This document shows, one piece after another, positions 61,160-64,000 of a stretch of 64,000 nucleotides of DNA (its first letter is position 1; every line of letters begins with the position of its first letter). The position numbers were made by a program, and so were the translations under genes. Source of the stretch: Zygnema cylindricum (taxonomy: Eukaryota > Streptophyta > Zygnematophyceae > Zygnematales > Zygnemataceae); contig JBBHKE010001086.1 in NCBI GenBank assembly GCA_037447655.1, forward strand, positions 62,001 to 126,000, given 5' to 3'. A model generated the notes under the pieces. It saw only the letters and a program-made list of their open reading frames with translations. It ran no database searches and was not told where the DNA came from.

Positions 61160-62855
61160 AGACTCTCCCAGTCATTATGTCAACATGCCTCTCTACAAAA
61201 TTTCAATTTAGGTGCAGGTAAAGCCTTAGTCATCATATTTGCTACCATCATCTCATCTAAGAAAATAACTCTGTTTCAAAATTCTGTTCATCACCTTCTC
61301 TCTTACAAAATGTAGTTTGATATCTATGTGTTTGCTTTTGAAGTGATGACTTGGGTTAGATGCAATCGCTATAGCTGCTTGGTTGTCACACCACACTAAT
61401 TGAGGTCCAGATTGCATGAAATGAAGTTCTTAAAAGAGAGACTTTTTCCAAAGTAACTCCTTGACGGCTGAGCTGGCTGCCATGTACTCAGCCTCCATTG
61501 TAGACTGAGCTGTGACTTTCTGAACTTGCTGCTCCAGCAGCATGTTCCACTTCCAATCTTCAGAATGAATCCGGTAGTGGAGCGGCGGCTTGGCATGTCT
61601 CCGTAACTCGCATCGCTCCAAGTCTGAATTTTTACTTCATCTCCACCGAAAGCAAGTCGCAAATTTTGTGTCCCTGCAAGATACCGAAGAACCCTCTTTG
61701 TTGCCTCCTAATCTGATCTCCTCGGATTTTGTAAGTTCTGGCTTAATGCACCGACCGCTGCCCCAATATCCGGACGTGTGCAGTTCATGAAGTAGATTAC
61801 ACTGCCGACAATCTGACGATGTGGAATGGCTGCCATAAAACCTGTCTCCCCTGATTCCAAGGTGTCATCAAAAATGACTCCTCCATCGGTCTCCGTGCCT
61901 TCCAACTTTTGCTTAAATTCCATGGGAGTGGCACTTCCCTTTGCCTCTTCCATGCCTAACTTTTCAAGCATGTTCCCAATCGCTTCTCGCTGTGTTAGAT
62001 AAATCGTTCTCCGATGTCTATCCTTTTCTACTTGAATTCCGAGAATGTACTTTGCCTCCCCTAAATCTTTCATCTCAAATCTGGAATTCAAGGCTGCCTT
62101 TATTTTGTTAATATCATTTAATGACTTACTTAGTAGTAGCAAATCATCTACATACACCGCAATGTAAATAATCCCTTCTTCCCCTTCCATATCGTAGACT
62201 GAGTGATCTGAACTAATCCTCACAAAGCCGAGAGTAGTTAGAAACTTATCTAGCTTCAGATTCCACTGATAGGATTTTAACAGCTTACAGACCAGATTTT
62301 CTTTTCCGTTCTCTGCATACATTTCAGGTTGTTTCATATAGATCACTTCCTCTAAATCTCCATGGAAAAAGGCCGTCTTAACATCCATTTGATGTAACTC
62401 CATATTCTCAATGGCTGTTAAAGACAACAAAATTATAACAGTTGGAAATCTGACAACCGGTGAGAAAGTCTCTTCATAGTCAATTCCCTCCTTTTGACTA
62501 TTGCCTTTTGCAACAAGCCTAGCCTTATATCTTTTAATTGATTTATCCGGATTCAGCTTAACTTTAATAACCCACTTACACCCGATGGCTTTCCGATCCG
62601 GTGGAAGCTCCACAAGCTTCCAAGTTTGAACCTCCATTATTGATCGCATTTCGTCATTCGCCGCGGAATCCATTGATCCTTTTCCGAGGCTGAAAAGCTT
62701 CCTGTATGGTGACTGGCTCCATCGTGGTGGCAGAAAATAAAGCATGCTCCACCTGTTCACTTCGCAGCTTTGCAGCTTCGCAGGGTCGTAGCACCCTCGC
62801 AGCTTCGCAACATCGCAGCTTCGTAGCGTTGTAGCAGCCTCGCAGCTTCACAATT
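61160..62855 (-). mobile_element. Ty1/copia retrotransposon remnant (RT-RNase H part)
   Basis: A minus-strand frame 62760-61708 encodes the copia reverse transcriptase: WKLVELPPDRKAIGCKWV, RYKARLVAKG, LHQMDVKTAFFHGDL, catalytic YVDDLLLL, LGIQVEKD, and TRPDIGAAVGALSQ. A TAG at 61708-61710 interrupts where a tryptophan is normal, and the frame resumes with ATKRVLRYLAG and SDASYGD of RNase H. A frameshift near 61525 moves the AEYMAASSAVKELLW motif to another frame, and further shifts precede the DNQAAIAIASNP end. Gag, protease and integrase are missing upstream, so the copy is 5' truncated and inactive. Confidence 0.9.
62757..62850. repeat. CGCAGCTTCG repeat array at copia 5' border
   Basis: Irregular repeats of about 10 bp (CTTCGCAGCTTTGCAGCTTC and variants) at the point where copia homology ends. 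Confidence 0.8.
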
Positions 62856-62859
62856 TCGG

Positions 62860-63815
62860 TACTTTCTGTTCAGTAAACTGAAGAGAATGTACACAGATAT
62901 ATACAGATTTTTTTCGTCACGTCTACTGACAATTCCAAAAAGAGACTTTGCGACGTCTTACTATTTGCGCGCCGTAGGTTCAAAATGTGTACGGGCGTCT
63001 TCTTCATTTTTTTTTCAAAGAAGCTGCCATGAAGTTGTACATGTTCAATTCATTTTTGTATACATGTACGGAAAAAAAATCATTAACTATTTTTACGATT
63101 TTTTCAAATCGACCTCTCTAGTTTCTACGTATTATATGCGCGTTTGAATCGTGCGTAAAATGCATTTTGAACAACTATGGTTATTAGACTATAGAAATAA
63201 TTAGTGTTTATAATTAATTAGTGTTATTAATGCTACTTTGTGTATCAATCCCATTTTCAAAAAAATGTTTAATTGTAATTTCTCCATAACGCTGATTTAG
63301 GTACACCGGATCTGCCGTCATTACATATACAGTAAAATAGGTAGTAGTATAAAATTTGAAAATCCGTACCACGTCGCGTCCTTTTACTGTAATTAATCCA
63401 TAATTATAATTTTGGGTTTGCGAACGCGTTTGTCGCAAACTCGACTCCACGTTTATTTGTAAGCGCAGTTTTGTATGCAACCGACATAAGTTAAATACAA
63501 TTTCCGTACTGTTTTCGGTAACCAAGTACATTGTTGTACGAACAAACTCCTTCCGTACACCACACTATTCATGAAGTAAGTACAGAAATACCATTGACGT
63601 TAATTGAACCGTAATTAACGTCACAGAAAAATTAGATTCGTTCACTGTATTTTGGGTATCAATGTCAAAATTTTGGGTTGCCGATATAGAGTACATAACG
63701 CTAATAACGATTCACGGTGTAGTTTTCTCTTATAGTTTTTCCATTTAGGGTTGTCGTGCACAGAACTGCACCGACTTTGGCGCAGCTGTCACGACCACGG
63801 CTAAGCCGTACTGTA
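62860..63815. other. Spacer with an orphan F2 right end
   Basis: No gene. A canonical F2 right terminus (CGCTAATAACGATTCACGGTG followed by TA) ends at 63719, but no matching left end is seen, so the element is truncated or its left end has decayed. Confidence 0.5.
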
Positions 63816-64000
63816 CACCGCGAATCGCAATTAGAGTTATGCACGCTAATTCTATCACCCCAAATTTTGAATCTATCACTATAAATAGAGTACATTATTC
63901 TAAATTATTCTTTACGTTATTTAAGGTCCTTTTTGAATGAGCGTTAATTACTTTAATACAGTGACGTTTTGAATAGTGTGGCGTACGGTCGGTGTCTGAC
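63816..64000. mobile_element. F2 TIR element, left part, cut by window end
   Basis: Begins CACCGCGAATCGCAATTAGAG after TA at 63814-63815 and continues with ACGCTAAT words to the window edge. The right end is outside the window. Confidence 0.65.

Overview
The window is nuclear DNA of a green plant lineage, most likely a streptophyte alga or an early-diverging land plant. Intron-rich genes with GT-AG junctions encode plastid-targeted proteins: geranylgeranyl reductase (CHLP) and the ClpC chaperone. There is a plant-type RCC1 protein and an intron-less tRNA-Thr. The rest is repeat-rich, with RLE-type LINE remnants, a Ty1/copia remnant and several short terminal-inverted-repeat (TIR) elements. 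I cannot name the species.

Layout. 0.2-0.85 kb: nested TIR elements. 1.6 kb: tRNA-Thr(AGU). 4.0-10.2 kb (minus): an eight-exon RCC1-repeat gene whose introns hold minisatellites and two short TA-flanked elements. 10.2-14.2 kb: gene-free DNA with several simple or short-unit arrays and a cluster of three G-boxes. 14.3-18.6 kb: a complete ten-exon CHLP gene. 19.4-25.5 kb: a GC-rich block of different character that encloses a second CHLP copy whose last exon is cut and replaced. 27.9-29.9 kb: LINE remnant A with an insertion. 31.8-32.4 kb: a TIR element. 34.5-41.5 kb: a complete seventeen-exon ClpC gene. 42.8-45.6 kb: LINE remnant B. 45.9-55.9 kb: a tandem segmental array (one partial and two fuller units) carrying F-box-like genes with acidic C-terminal exons. 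56.1-58.8 kb: a TIR-element cluster (F1-F2-F1). 59.6-60.2 kb: LINE remnant C. 60.2-62.9 kb: the 3' part of a degenerate copia element with its 3' LTR. 63.8 kb onward: start of another TA-flanked element.

Function. The recognisable genes do not form a pathway cluster. CHLP supplies phytyl chains for chlorophyll and tocopherol, ClpC is the stromal Hsp100 chaperone/protease subunit, and the RCC1 protein is an uncharacterised beta-propeller.

The most interesting signals are: (1) the GC-rich block with the chimeric CHLP copy, and the uneven divergence between the two copies (a long stretch with no difference seen, flanked by diverged ends); (2) a TIR family here called F1 that appears to make a target duplication of about 12 bp, supported by three flanks and a nested insertion; (3) paralogous empty-site evidence that the F2 family inserts at TA; (4) an intronic array of bZIP-type ACGT motifs; (5) tandem F-box-like units with a duplicated acidic last exon. 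Exon boundaries were worked out by hand from reading frame, splice consensus and family conservation. No searches were run.
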